64,000 nucleotides of DNA from assembly GCA_010093685.1 (NCBI GenBank), contig MU006222.1, positions 372,001-436,000 on the forward strand, given 5' to 3'. Below the pieces are notes generated by a model, which was given only the letters and a program-made list of their open reading frames with translations, searched no databases and was not told where the DNA came from. Origin of the DNA: Ophiobolus disseminans (Eukaryota > Ascomycota > Dothideomycetes > Pleosporales > Phaeosphaeriaceae). The position numbers and the translations under genes were made by a program. Every line of letters starts with the position of its first letter. Position 1 is the first letter of the stretch. Positions 32,836 to 44,021 of this stretch are shown here, one piece after another.

Positions 32836-34365
32836 CTACCGCCCTCCCCTCCCCTCCTTCTTCTTCTTCAAATACGCGCTGATCTGCTCCACATGGCTCA
32901 CAAAAAAGCACCTCTCCGCATCATTCTTCCACACCAACACGCCCAGCGCCTCGGCATACCCCTGGACATCCCTGTACTCGACTTCTGAGCCAAACTCGCG
33001 CATCAAATACCCCGTCGTGACCTCCACGCGCTCGCCCTCGTACTCCCAGAGCCGGATCTGGTCCATGACGGTGGGCGGCAACGGGGGATTAGATTTCTGC
33101 ATCTGCGGGTGTGCGTACGTGGTTAGGTATGAGATGATTTGAGCGGAAGTTATTCCGGACTGGACGGCGCGGTGGACGGATTCTTTTGTGAGTTTTCCCG
33201 AGACGAGGTTGGGGAAGCGGTGTTGGAGTTTTGTGAAGAGGGAGAGGATGGCGATTTGGATGAGGCTGTTTGTGTAGGCATAGAGGCGGTAGTTTGTTTC
33301 GACGATGATGAAGCCTTTGTTTTGGGCTTTGCTATCGGTCTTCTCGTTGGTGGATATGTCGGTGCCTGGGAGCGCGCCTGAGTCGGATGTTAGGGTTGTG
33401 GCGAGGCGCGTGGGGTAGAATGTGCGCGAGTCTTTGGAGGAGCGGTAGACGATGCCCATTGCGGAGAGGTCGTCGAGCATTTGCAGTTGGGTGTCGGAAA
33501 GGGTGGATGTGGAGTAGTCTTGACCGAGTTCGAGGGAGCCGAGCATGAAGAGGAAGGATAGAACTTCGGTTTCGGACATGCCGAGCTGGGTATTATTGTC
33601 AGTTATGCTGCCGTTTTTGGGATGGAGTGTGTTGGAGAACCCCACTTCGTGGCCCATTCTCAGGTAGACGATCAGCAGATTCCAGACCTGTGCATTCGTC
33701 TCTTGCAGGACGAAAGTGAACCCCTCTTTTGTTATCTTAGGAGTTTCATGAACCGTCCTTACAAGATCTCCTTTATGCAGCAGCTGCTTCGTCCCCGGCC
33801 CAACATCCATCTTCACGCTCCCAGGCGCAAAGCCCGCGGCTCCACTAACCATGAAGAACAATATGCCCTCCCACTGTGTCCTCGCATGTTGATCCAGAAA
33901 GTCAATACCAAGCTTCTCTTCGCGCCTCTCAGCCTTCGTCGCAGGTACACCAAACGTACGGTGCGTGCCCGACCCCTCTATGGCCTGTCGCAAGCTGCGC
34001 TGGAAGCCTTGAGACAAAGAATACGATAAACTTCGGTCGTCTTCTCGTTTCGAGGTGAGAATATGCAGGCGATCGAGGATAGAAAGGGCTTGTTCCCGTT
34101 CTCTGCGCGCAGAAGGTTTGAACCAGGCCTCGAGGTCGGCAGCGGGGAGGGCGGAGGGCATATAGAGCATAGCCATGACAATGGACTTTGCTGCGACCTA
34201 TAAGCCTTTGCCTCACTCTACAGAATTGTAAAACACACCAAGATGCGGCAGCATACACCGAAACACGGCCAGCACCGTCGACGGCGCCTCATACAGCTTC
34301 CTGTGCGTCTGCAGCGGCAGCCCTTGCAAGTACTCCAGAGCCTGGATGGATGATGACGCCGACAT
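32836..34365 (-). CDS. TFB2: TFIIH core subunit Tfb2 (p52)
   Basis: Core subunit of TFIIH that anchors and activates the XPB/Ssl2 translocase in transcription initiation and nucleotide excision repair. Exons 34365-34239 and 34190-32836 (48 nt intron) give 493 residues. The start MSASSSIQALEYLQGLP and RCMLPHLAKSIVMAMLYM match the family N-terminus across the intron. Later blocks are WEGILFFMVSG, NAQVWNLLIVYL, EVLSFLFMLGSLELGQDYS, a segment FIIVETNYRLYAYTNSLIQI and the C-terminal domain QIRLWEYEGERV, which in other species contacts XPB and Tfb5. The end KKKKEGRGGR is basic. Head to head with the thioesterase gene at 34652. Confidence 0.95.
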
Positions 34366-34651
34366 CGTGGTTGATGTGGGTTGGTGATTAATGTGCTACC
34401 GTATTATCATGTTCGAGGTATGTGCTGGCGGGCCTAGACAGTAAGTCGCGTGAAAACGGTCGGCGTCGCGCAGAATGTAAAGGTGAAAGAAAGTCGGTGC
34501 TTCTACCTAAAGTTCAATGACGCGCCAAGTGGGCGGAACAAGCTCCTCATAGTTCCGCTCCGCCCCTTGGCTAGCGCATGGCATGTGGGGGCAACTGCCG
34601 AGCGGAACGTCGACATCACTCTTTGCAAGAACTGAATCGATTATCGTGAAG
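34366..34651. promoter_or_regulatory. Divergent promoter: TFB2 / thioesterase
   Basis: 286 bp between divergent start codons. No canonical element recognised on either strand. Confidence 0.4.
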
Positions 34652-35485
34652 ATGCTGGCTTTGAAGTTTGTTCGATCGGTAAGCCTCAAGACTGTATTCT
34701 GTAACCTGGAACGGAAATCTGATGCTTCGACTAGGTTTGGGAGTCATTTAGAACCAATTCAGGTCTCGAGCCACGGTACATTAACCTCGGATACGTTGAT
34801 GGCAATCCACTAACGGTTATGTTGTCTCAAGACTATTAGATGGTGTATGCATATACTAATATCTCCCTTTATTACGTCTGAACAAACGTTGACAATGATG
34901 ACCAGCTCCGAGTCACCTCCGCCGTCCCAGGCCGCGTGAAGTTTGAGCTAGACATACAAAAGGAGCACACGGTACCTTCCATCCTCCTCCTCGCTTGCCT
35001 TAAACTTGCCAACTTGTGTCACAGAACCGATTGAACATCCTTCATGGCGGTACGATCGCTAGCATGGGTAAGTCATCTCTCCGTTCCCACAATTCGCACC
35101 ACATCATGGATGCCCTGACGATATCCAGTCGACCTCGGCGGTTCCCTCGCCGTAGCGTCGCGTGGCCTCTTCGCAACCGGCGTCTCCACAGACTTGAACG
35201 TAACTTATCTCTCGTCCGGTGGAAAGATCGGAGACTTGATCAAAGCAGAAGTAACGTGCGACAAGTGTACGCTGAATTATTCTTATGGCTACAGGTCAGT
35301 TCGTAGCTAATCTGCTAACTTGGCTTATAGTTGGTAAAACCCTGGCCTTCACATCTATCGCCTTCACGAATAGCAGGGGTGAAATGTTTGCGCGAGGCAG
35401 TCATACAAAGTACGTGGCATTGGCGTGGAAGGACCCCAACAACATCGTAGAGGAGCTGTCTCCAAAGAAGGAAGAGAAGAAATGA
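34652..35485 (+). CDS. Hotdog-fold acyl-CoA thioesterase (THEM2/ACOT13-like)
   Basis: Likely hydrolyses acyl-CoA esters. Exons: 34652-34678, 34735-about 34794 (or 34815), 34906-34971, 35025-35067, 35129-35266 and 35331-35485, giving about 162-169 residues. The hotdog core is clear: LRVTSAVPGRVKFELDI, RLNILHGGTIASMVDLGGSL (HGG motif and catalytic Asp), STDLNVTYLSSGGKIGD, GKTLAFTSIAFTN and the tail HTKYVALAW plus a Lys/Glu-rich end. The exon 2/3 junction is uncertain: GTTGAT at 34795 and GTTATG at 34816 both keep phase 0, and the former fits the family spacing better. Start MLALKFVRSVWESFR is supported by frame, since RSVWESF joins across intron 1. Confidence 0.82.
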
Positions 35486-35793
35486 TAAATGTATGGGGTT
35501 GGAAAGAATCTTGCGTGTATTGACTGATGTTCGCTAGCCATGTGCTATTGATACATACACCTTACACTTGTCGTAGCCCACCCTTGAACGCCAGACGCCA
35601 ACATACTGTTGCTGCTGTCCGTGTAGATGATCCCATTACTATGCATTGTACGTCCAGCCATGTCATCACGTATCGTAACTCGTTTCGTCCTCGTTCATTT
35701 GGTTTCTTTGCACCCCTCACTTGATCGTACCGTCCATCTATCTCTTGCATTTGATGATTTGGACCCTCTTGGGCTTTTCTCGACTGAAAATAG
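35486..35793. other. Intergenic, convergent 3' ends
   Basis: About 308 bp between the thioesterase stop and the stop of the disordered protein gene. No features seen. Confidence 0.4.
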
Positions 35794-38311
35794 CTATGAG
35801 CCACCCGAAGATGTCTCTAAGCTCTGACAAGGTACATCCGGTGGCTTCACTTCGTCACCCTTGCCCCAACCCTTGCCCTTTAGCAGGTTGACAAAGCTAC
35901 TCTTGCGCGGCGTTAGCTTCCTGACAGCCCGACCGAACGCTCCTTTCTGGGTACCCTGATCGTCGTGCTTACGGGGCGGTGGCATCGGATAATTGGGATT
36001 GCCGAGTAGTTGGTTGTCTTTTCGGTATGTAGACTCGAAGGCCTGCACACGAAATCAGTGTTCCCTACTCTAACAAAAAAAAACAGGTGGTGCATTGTAC
36101 TTACCCAGAGACTATCGGCTGCTTGTCCCGTGAGACAGAGATCACGTAGTTGTGCAAATATGTAACATGCAGCGATCTTCTCCTGGGCTAGTCTGCACTG
36201 GCCCAATTGACCCTGGATTCGATGCTGCGGATTGAGTTCGGCATGCATGGCTTCGGTACGCCACTGGTCGTATCGGGACTGGAAACGGCCTGCCCAGTAA
36301 AGAGGTGGCATATAATCTCGAACCTGCAAGTGAGGCTCAATGTCAGCACTATGTTCAAAGTGGAGCCTAGAAATAGACCAAGGCCGTTCCTGTTGGCTTC
36401 CTAGCAGGCTGGTTTGGGAGCTCCGAGAGTGGTTCGACAGCGGTGCTGGTGTCGAGCGTGCGTCGCGAGGCAACGGGAATAACGATGCGAGGTCGTTCGA
36501 CGAGTCAGAAGACTCAAGCGCGGAGGATGGAGTACGTTCTATTTGGGTGGCTGTCGTAGAACCCAGCACACTAAGCTCTACTCCACCCTCCTCAGGGATA
36601 GATTCACATGGAGTAGTATCTGATATCTTCCTGAGATACTGAGACTTATAGGAGTTCACCGGCTGAACGATTGAAGCCTGAAAAAGATGCGGTAGAGATG
36701 GTGTTCGATACTGGTCCGGGATGGGAGGGACAGGAGGGGCAGCCTCCCAGCTTCTTCCAAAATTATGGAATGTGGAGGAGCGTGGGAGTCTCACCTCATG
36801 ATTCGCTGCTGCCAGCGCACGAGAAGACCTCCACACACCACCCAGACCATTCGGAGTACCCAGAGTCTTCCTCTGTATATCTTTATCTGTATTCGAACGC
36901 GGCAGCATTGGACGCACACCCGTACCCGCAGCTTCAGCATTCAGCGGTGTCGGCGTGGGAGGGTTTCGAGGTCCCATCAATCGAGGCCGTACAATTGAGC
37001 CACTACTCACTACAGGTACGGACTGCTGAGCGTTGGCGACGACCTGCTCATTTGGCTGTGCTCGTCTGGCACTGACTGGTGTCTGCGGTGCTAGATTTGA
37101 GCCTACCCTCTTCCTTGCAGTCAACGGAGTGCTCCGGTTCGATTGTGTAGGTTGCGAAAGCGGAGAAGCTGGCATGAATGACCGTCTGGGTGTAACTGTT
37201 ATAGGTACTGCCATGGTTTCTCTTCGCGCGATCTTCTCCTGCATCTGAGTATGCCGTTGGTTGACACGCTTGCTCGTAGGCACATTTTCTTGCAGGGTCG
37301 GCTTCTGAACTGGTGGAGAAGTTACGGGCCTCTTCATTCCTGGCCTCCTTGGTGCCATGAAATTCGCAGGCTGGGGTGATCTGGTCGTCTTCACAAGATT
37401 TGATGTTGTGCGTGACTTCGCCACCGTCTTCAAAGGTGAGTCGGCGTTGACTACTGCATACCCAGAGGTGGCCTTTGCACCCTTTTCTTGTGTTGTCGTG
37501 TATTGTGAAATGTGCTGTCGTGGACTGTATACTCGTCGTTCGGATAGTGGAGGACTCGGTGTAGGGATCTTCGAAGGCATCACGCGTAGTTTCGAGTCGG
37601 CCACGAATGGGAATGGGAAAGGCTTGGCTGCTCTTTCGAGTTCCGTCACAGTCGCGTCGGCGTCTAGTCTGACGGGACGTGGGAGGAAACTTGTGGTACG
37701 TGATCGGGGTAACGCTTTCGGTGTCGCGTCTGGATCGTCGCGCTTTGTCGAGCTGTCGTGGGTTGCAGGCTCCGCAGTTCGCGGTGGCAAGCCAGGCGAG
37801 CGCTTCGAAATTGATCTCGGTTTGGACGTCGGTGAGAGGGGTGCGTCGCAATGGCGGGGAAATGTACTTGGGCCGGGGGGTGCGGTCACTGCCAACTGGG
37901 GGTGAATCACTGGTAGTCGCCCCGGGGTCGTCTTTCGCGCAGACAGTGTGTTTGAGAGGGTAGCCAGGCCGTGACTGATCTTCCTCCTGAACTTGCTGCC
38001 GGCACTGTCATGAGCCTCGCCGCTCACAGGCTGCTGGGACACCTTCCTGCCCACCATCTCAACCGACTCGACCTGGTTCGACTGCACAGCTTCCCACCGA
38101 GCACGGATCTGCTCAAATGTAAGTCGATCTGGGCGTGTTAGCATGTTTGTAGCGTTTTGCAAGGCGTATGTGTGGGGGCACTTACTTTTGGCGAGGTGTC
38201 GATGCAACGAGGTGAGCTGGTTGGGGAAGGTAAATAGAGCAGGCGCGATGCAGTCAACAAACGCAACAACCACGTCACGGGACGGAAAGAAACCCCGACG
38301 ACCGTGAGTGA
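35794..38311 (-). CDS. Large disordered fungal protein of unknown function (5' end unresolved)
   Basis: Not recognised. Three exons are clear: 38311-38186, 38128-36105 and 36042-35794, together about 799 residues in phase. The first visible exon (GRRGFFPSRDVVVAFVDCIA, then PALFTFPNQLTSLHRHLAK) lacks an ATG and follows a possible acceptor (CTAAG), so a short upstream exon is probably missing. The middle, about residues 90-540, is Ser/Pro/Thr/Arg-rich with many SxxP and RSxT segments and should be disordered. A conserved-looking block near 590-690 (YMPPLYWAGRFQSRYDQW, AQEKIAACYIFAQLRDLCLT) may be the only folded part. The basic C-terminus has VRKLTPRKSSFVNLLKGKGW, a possible amphipathic helix. 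It could be a cytoskeletal or signalling scaffold, but no evidence decides. Confidence 0.7.
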
Positions 38312-38551
38312 CTTAGAGTGACGTATGGTCGCTTTTCTGATGGGTTACGACCGCTTTCTTGAAGTACTCTTTCAGAATCAACGTATCCACTGGCACGTGA
38401 GGACAAAATTGTGCACTCGTGCACGAATTCCAGACGAGCAAGAAGATCATTGCAGCTATGACAGAGGGTATACAAAACATGAAAATCACAAACCCAAAAC
38501 ACCGCGCTATGCAACTGTAGCACCTTACCACGTGGCATGCAATTCCTTAAC

Positions 38552-41500
38552 TTACTCCGAATCACTATCGACGATGAAGCCTGCTCTTGTGTTCCTGGCC
38601 ATCGGTCTCCTCGCAACAGGCACATCCTCATCTTCGTCCTCATCATCATCAGCATCCGCCATTGCGACGTCCTGCCTTTTTGCTGTGCCCAGGGTACTAG
38701 GTCTCGCCGAAGCTTCACCATCTTTCTCGTGTACCACGTTAGCGTACTGTGAGGACAGTGGTGTGTCCGTGGCCTCGTCCTCACTCTCGTTCTCCGATGC
38801 ATCCTTAGCTCCGCTGCTTACACTAACAACGTCACCCATGCCATCATCAGTCTCATCGTCGCTATCTGCAAAGGGCCCAGCCTTCCGCTTTGGTGGCGTC
38901 TTCCGCCTCTTGCCCGCTGTCGTGGCTTCATCTGCCTTCCTCTTTCTCGATGGTTCGGGTTCCGTACTGTCTATGGAGAGGCTGTCGAACGCTAAGGATC
39001 TCTTGAAGGCTTTCAGAGTATCCAACCGAAGCGCCTCTTCCCGAGCAAAGAACGCGGCGTCTTTTTCCGCGTCCTCCTCATCGTCAGAGTCCTGCACCCA
39101 TGCCTTGCTCTTGATCTTTGCGAGCTTCTCCTTTTCTTTCTTGCGCCTTTCTTCTGCTCTTCGATCCTTTTCTTCGTCGTCGAGCTCCACTGGTGTACCA
39201 GACCGTTGACGTCGCTTGAGCTTCTTTCGCGGACCGTCAGGTTTCCTTGCAGTGGGTTCATCTATAGCAAACTCGCCACGGTCTTCTTCTAGGTCGTTAT
39301 CGATGCCATCGTCATCGTCGTCGAAATCCACACGTCGAGTGGATCGGCGAGCAGCAGACGCTTTGCTTCGGAGAAGGTCCTCGGCCGTTTTGCCGTCTTC
39401 ATACATTAGTGGAGTAAACTCATAGCCACGAATGAGCTGAATAGCTTCCTGTAGTTGGATTGACGTAAGTGAAGAGGGGACAATCCAAGTAGCGTCCGGG
39501 TCGTGCGCCTCGCCCAATCTAGAAAAACCCACGAGTGTCATCAGTAAGCGCAGTTTGTTGTCCTTGAACATGGCAACTCGACGCTCTTCGTGGTCAGGTT
39601 TGATAACTAGAGAAAATTAGCTAGACGCGACACTTTATCAAAATGCGCTTACGGATAGACGGAGGTTTCGCTGGTTCAGCGTCGTCATCGACAGGCGCAT
39701 CCTCGCCCTCAGGATGCTCTGCAGCGGCTAGAGCTTTCCGTGCCTCCTCTGCATCTTCCCATGTTTTCCGTTCTTCAGCTGCAGAAGTAAGGACATCCCT
39801 TATCCAACGCAGGGAATCCGATTTCTGCTGGTTGACAAGCACGCTAACAGCAACACCAATCTGTTCAGGAATTTCCATACCCGGCTTGACTTCCAATTCT
39901 GCAGGCGCACGCGGTGTTCGTACAGTCACTTCCCGGTCATATCCGTGTTCAAGGAAGAACATCGTGGCAGGAATTTTACTGAACAACATTTCAACAACCA
40001 GCTCCGGTCTCTCCTGCACTCTTTTGACCACTTGTCGGAAGAAGTGCTTGACGAAATCATCCCACTCTTTGTATGCAGCCGAGTCCTTGTCGAGACTGCC
40101 AGGGCCTTTGGTCATCTTCGTGAAGAGCTGGAGAATGTCGACGCGGCATAGCAGGACACCAAGCTCCATCTTGAAGACCACACGATGGAAGAAACGATGA
40201 ACTCGTTTCAGTTGCTCCGTATCAAGCTCGGCATAGTACTTGGCATATGCTACAAATGTGTTGACACTGCTCTGGTTGACGAATTTAGCTGCAAATCGGG
40301 TGAAGTCGAATTTTCGCTCCGATACTGTTCGCTGCGCTTGCTGGATGTCTTCTGTATCTGAGACGTGGCCCTCTTCCTCGCCTTCAGCTCCTTGCGTTTG
40401 TGCTTGCTTCTTCTTGATCTTGCGGGTACGTTTCTTTGATCGAATTTGGAGATCAACGTTCTGCTTCGCATAGCGCTCTAGTATTCGCAAGAAGACGTGA
40501 GACAGTTCGGTCACAGCGTCTAGATAACCAAAACCTTGACCATTGTATGACCGCAGAATCATCACTATGCGGTCGTGGGTGGACTCTTCGTAGAATATGC
40601 GGTTCTGTATGTTCTCGGCGATTTCCTGGTCTTCTTCCAATGCAGACTCTGACATCTCGTGCACAGTTAACAGGACCTGTGTGAAGCATTTCATGCCAGC
40701 GTTCAAGTCCTGCCATGCCTTCTCGTCCTGGCTCTTTTGCATGAAGCGGTTCAGCAGGATGAAAGTTTCCTGATTCATGACTTCGGCGACCAATCCGTAG
40801 CTCTCATCTTCAGCAGTGGGAACTGCAGCACTCTTTGAATCCGCTGCGCGCTCCTTCATGGTGCGCTGCCTGGCACACTCTGCGCGGAGGAACCACGATA
40901 CCAGGTAGAAGTATTGTCTCGAATGCCGGGTCTCCACACGTTCAGTCTCGCGCTCGATCGCTTTCCGGAGGTGTAGAAATAATGGATTGAACGACGAATC
41001 GAGGAACTCCTCGACGAAAGTCTTGATGTGTTTGCGTGCCGTCGACGTCAGAGCCACAGGTAGGTCAAACTCTTCCCGCTCCTGCTCGCCGTCCACTTTT
41101 TTGCCAGGCCGGCTTGGCTTGTTCCACTTCTTGGTCTGATCCATCTTCTGCATACTCGCTTGGGCTTTGCCGAGTACGTCCTGTCCAGATATGGTTGTCA
41201 CCTTCTCGTCATCGCGCTTCACCCAAATCATTGTCCCGAATCTGTTGTGTCGAGTCGGTGCGGTGCGTGCATACCCGGCGAGCATGGCCTTCTCTTTCTG
41301 CATCAGGTCCTTCAGCTCGTTCGCGTTCTTGCTGTTCAACTTCTTGTCCTCCATGAACAACTTTTCTGCATCGATGCCCTTGAGCAAAAAGAACAGTATC
41401 TCCAAAATAATCACATCTTGTGTGACAAAGTCTTCCCCTATGCTCGACGCAACGCTCAGCAGAACCTGGAAGATGTCCTGTTCTTGGAAAGTATCGACTG

Positions 41501-42230
41501 TCGCTGATCGCGAGACCTCGGCTTCGTCAATGTCCATAGGCGCACTGCTTGGCGGCGATAGCATGGTGATGTTGCGGATGAAGTATAGCGCGATCCGGAT
41601 GATGCCCTCGTCTCGTGGTGTCCGTTCCCGGAGCGGTACGGCCATAGAAGGTAGGGCGATCTTGACCGCTGTCTGAAGTGTCCTATCGCGATCGAACTGT
41701 AGGATGGCTCGCTTGTATCCAATCTGTGCAAGTTGTATGTACGGCCCATGTCGATGGTGGTTCACGGTCGCTTCGACGGGGTCGATCTCAAAGGGCCATG
41801 TCAACGGTACGAGGAGCTCCACTTGCAGATGTTAGCATGTTCCTTCCATGTCTGATGCTCTGCATACGTGTTGCGACGGCGAGTTTGTGCCTCCACTTGT
41901 CCTCCACCGCCCTTGGCGAGATCTTTGCAAGTATTTCCAGCAGGTCTCCTTTGACCAAGTTTGCTTCGGCCATGCATCGTGCTACGTCACGTCGATTCAA
42001 TTGCCCATCGCCGAACTTGAGCCATTTTCGGAGGTCCTTCAAGCACAGCAGGGCGTCGTCTCCGAGCGAATACGTTCCGTCGTCACCAATACCACCGAGC
42101 TGAGTATGAGTTAGTAGAGTTTGCCAGTGATCATGTGCAAACCCACAGCAGTAATGAGACTGTAGACATGGGCACGGATCTCGGGATCTACTGGGTCCTT
42201 TGCCCATTCGTCCAGCGTCGTTTGGGCCAT
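38552..42230 (-). CDS. TOF1: Replication fork protection factor Tof1 / Timeless
   Basis: Partner of Csm3/Tipin in the fork protection complex; stabilises stalled forks and helps activate the S-phase checkpoint. Exons 42230-42147, 42099-41868, 41821-39653 and 39606-38552 give 1179 residues, normal for the family. The Timeless N-terminal domain is seen from YSLGDDALLCLKDLRKWL and ELLVPLTWPFE through RRDVARCMAEANLVKGDLLE and IALYFIRNITML. Conserved blocks NRFGTMIWVKR, RQYFYLVSWFLRAECARQR and FDFTRFAAKFVNQSSVNTFV follow. Later come VHRFFHRVVFKMELGVLLCR and DHEERRVAMFKDNKLRLLMTLVGF. The last 290 residues are acidic and Lys/Arg-rich with several basic clusters (KRRKTPPKRK), fitting a nuclear protein. 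Divergent from the 3-hydroxyacyl-CoA dehydrogenase, 215 bp between starts. Confidence 0.96.
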
Positions 42231-42445
42231 TGTCGTGGTTGACGTTCAGCGACAACGCTGCCAACGCGAAATGGCCGACACGCGACGCGACTCCCGCGTA
42301 AAGTGCCACTAGCGCACGGGTCCTAGCCGATCGTTCCTTCCCCATGAAATCGTCATGCCTCGGCTATTAGCGGCCGAGTAGGCTAAGAATTCGCAGCATG
42401 TGCAGCTTTCACATTGTGCATTCTTTATCCAAAATCTCTGTCAAG
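42231..42445. promoter_or_regulatory. Divergent promoter TOF1 / HADH
   Basis: 215 bp between start codons on opposite strands. The right half has several pyrimidine-rich patches. No canonical site was recognised. Confidence 0.45.
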
Positions 42446-43456
42446 ATGTTTTCAGCGGCTTCAAGACAGATTACTCGAGGAGCCGTGAGCCAGCAATGCC
42501 GCGCTTTCAGTTCCACGCCTTCCGTGGGAGCTGCTGCTGAAGTAAAGAAGCTAGGTGTCATTGGAGCGGGTCAGATGGTGTGTACTTGATACATCACACA
42601 ACAAACATGTAACTGACACGTCTAGGGTCTTGGGATAGCTCTCGTAGCCGCACAGAAAGCCGGAGTGTCCGTTCGAGTCATCGACAACTCCCAGGCTTCG
42701 ATTGACAAGGGCTTCAAGTTCGCCGACAAGCTTCTCGAGAAAGATGTAGGCAAGGGCAGAATATCAAAAGAGGATGCATCAGCGGCCAGGGAGCGATTGA
42801 CGTCGAGCACCAAACTTGAGGATCTATCAGATGTCGACTTCGTGATAGAGGCTGTCCCTGAGATACCTGATCTCAAGTCCAAGATCTTCGCGCAACTCGC
42901 TCAGATCTGCCCCTCGCATGCCATCCTCGCGACAAACACTTCATCAATCAGCATCACCAAGATCGCTGCATCAACTACCAAGGACCCCACCGACCTCTCA
43001 GCCTCATCCCGCGTCATTAGCACGCACTTTATGAACCCCGTGCCTATCCAAAAGGGCGTCGAAATCATCACCGGTCTCCAAACCTCCCAGTCCACCATCG
43101 AGACCGCCATTGCTTTCTGCCAGAAAATGGGCAAGATTCCCTCCCAATCAGCAGACTCCCCCGGCTTCCTCGCCAACCGCATTCTCATGCCGTACATCAA
43201 CGAAGCCATCATCTGCCTGGAAACGGGTGTCGGAACCAAGGAAGACATCGATAGCATCATGAAGAATGGCACGAATGTCCCCATGGGCCCGCTACAATTG
43301 GCCGACTTCATCGGCATCGACACATGTCTCGCCATTATGAAGGTACTATACTCCGACACTGGGGACTCGAAATACAGACCCGCGGTGTTGATGAAGAAGA
43401 TGGTGGATGCGGGCTGGTTAGGCAAGAAGAGCGGGAAGGGCTTTTACGATTATTAG
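42446..43456 (+). CDS. HADH: 3-hydroxyacyl-CoA dehydrogenase, mitochondrial
   Basis: NAD-dependent oxidation of L-3-hydroxyacyl-CoA to 3-ketoacyl-CoA in beta-oxidation. Exons 42446-42577 and 42626-43456 (48 nt intron) give 320 residues. The N-terminus MFSAASRQITRGAVSQQCRA with AFSSTP looks like a cleaved mitochondrial presequence. The Rossmann motif GVIGAGQMGLGIA spans the intron. Family motifs are DFVIEAVPE, ILATNTSSISITKIA, the catalytic His in STHFMNPVPIQKGVEII, DSPGFLANRILMPYINEA and the C-terminal GPLQLADFIGIDTCL and GWLGKKSGKGFYDY. The upstream in-frame ATG at 42398 has no targeting character, so 42446 is chosen. Confidence 0.95.
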
Positions 43457-43697
43457 AGTAGAGATGAAGAGCGAATTATGACTTTGAGAACGCTACTACA
43501 TCTGTCCTCCAGTAAATAGCATGAGAAAATATCGCCCGTGCAAAAAAACGGCCTAAACTACCTATGTTCGCTGATAACTAAACATAGGAAACATCCATGG
43601 ATGCTCCATGCACCCACATCCTAAACTCTATTCACCCCCTCTTCTCTTCTATCATCCCTTCACCAAACCCTCTTCCATACATCACCTCTCCCCATAC
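43457..43697. other. Intergenic: HADH 3' end and pyrimidine-rich tract
   Basis: From the HADH stop to the end of the host fragment. From about 43620 on the plus strand is strongly C/T-rich. No gene seen. Confidence 0.4.
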
Positions 43698-43988
43698 CTA
43701 CCCACGCCTTTCCTCCCGCCCCAAAATCCTGTCCACTTCCCCTTCCACCTCTTCCATCTTCTCTTCGCGCACGCCCCCCTCCCCCGGACACGGCGTGACC
43801 CCCAACTGAACCTCCTCAGCGTCCTTATGCTGCCTTACGGCATTCGTGACATCGATCTTGTCGGATGTGAGAGACAAGGCAGAAAAGAGGGAGAAGGTTG
43901 TTGTATTGAGAGAGCTATGGAGAGCGATTATATACACAACTAGATGAGTAAGCATGTGACTAATAGAGTCACGTGAGATGCAGTTCAC
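43698..43988 (-). pseudogene. LTR-host chimeric reading frame with a host coding fragment
   Basis: A 96-codon open frame whose first about 43 codons lie inside the LTR of element A. The rest (from 43858 down) looks like a real C-terminal fragment: KIDVTNAVRQHKDAEEVQLG, then a Gly/Glu-rich EEVEGEVDRILGREERRG and a stop. The host part begins exactly at the LTR edge, so a host gene seems to have been cut by the insertion, or truncated earlier. The LTR holds a TATATAAT promoter-like site at 43926-43933 pointing into this frame. Function is unknown, and it may not be expressed. Confidence 0.4.
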
Positions 43989-44021
43989 ATGTACTGTGTG
44001 AACTAAGGTGCCGTGCTGACA
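43859..44021 (-). repeat. Left (3') LTR of element A
   Basis: 163 bp, on the minus strand running TGTCAGCACGG ... ATCCGACA, bounded by a polypurine tract on the internal side. It contains TATATAAT at 43926-43933. It is not RIP-damaged in any obvious way. A second copy was not found, so the outer border is inferred from the TG...CA ends only. Confidence 0.6.

Noticed and set aside
37048..37851. Long antisense open frame opposite the disordered protein
   Set aside because: Ser/Pro/Arg-rich coding DNA often leaves the reverse frames open; the minus frame with splice sites is the better gene.
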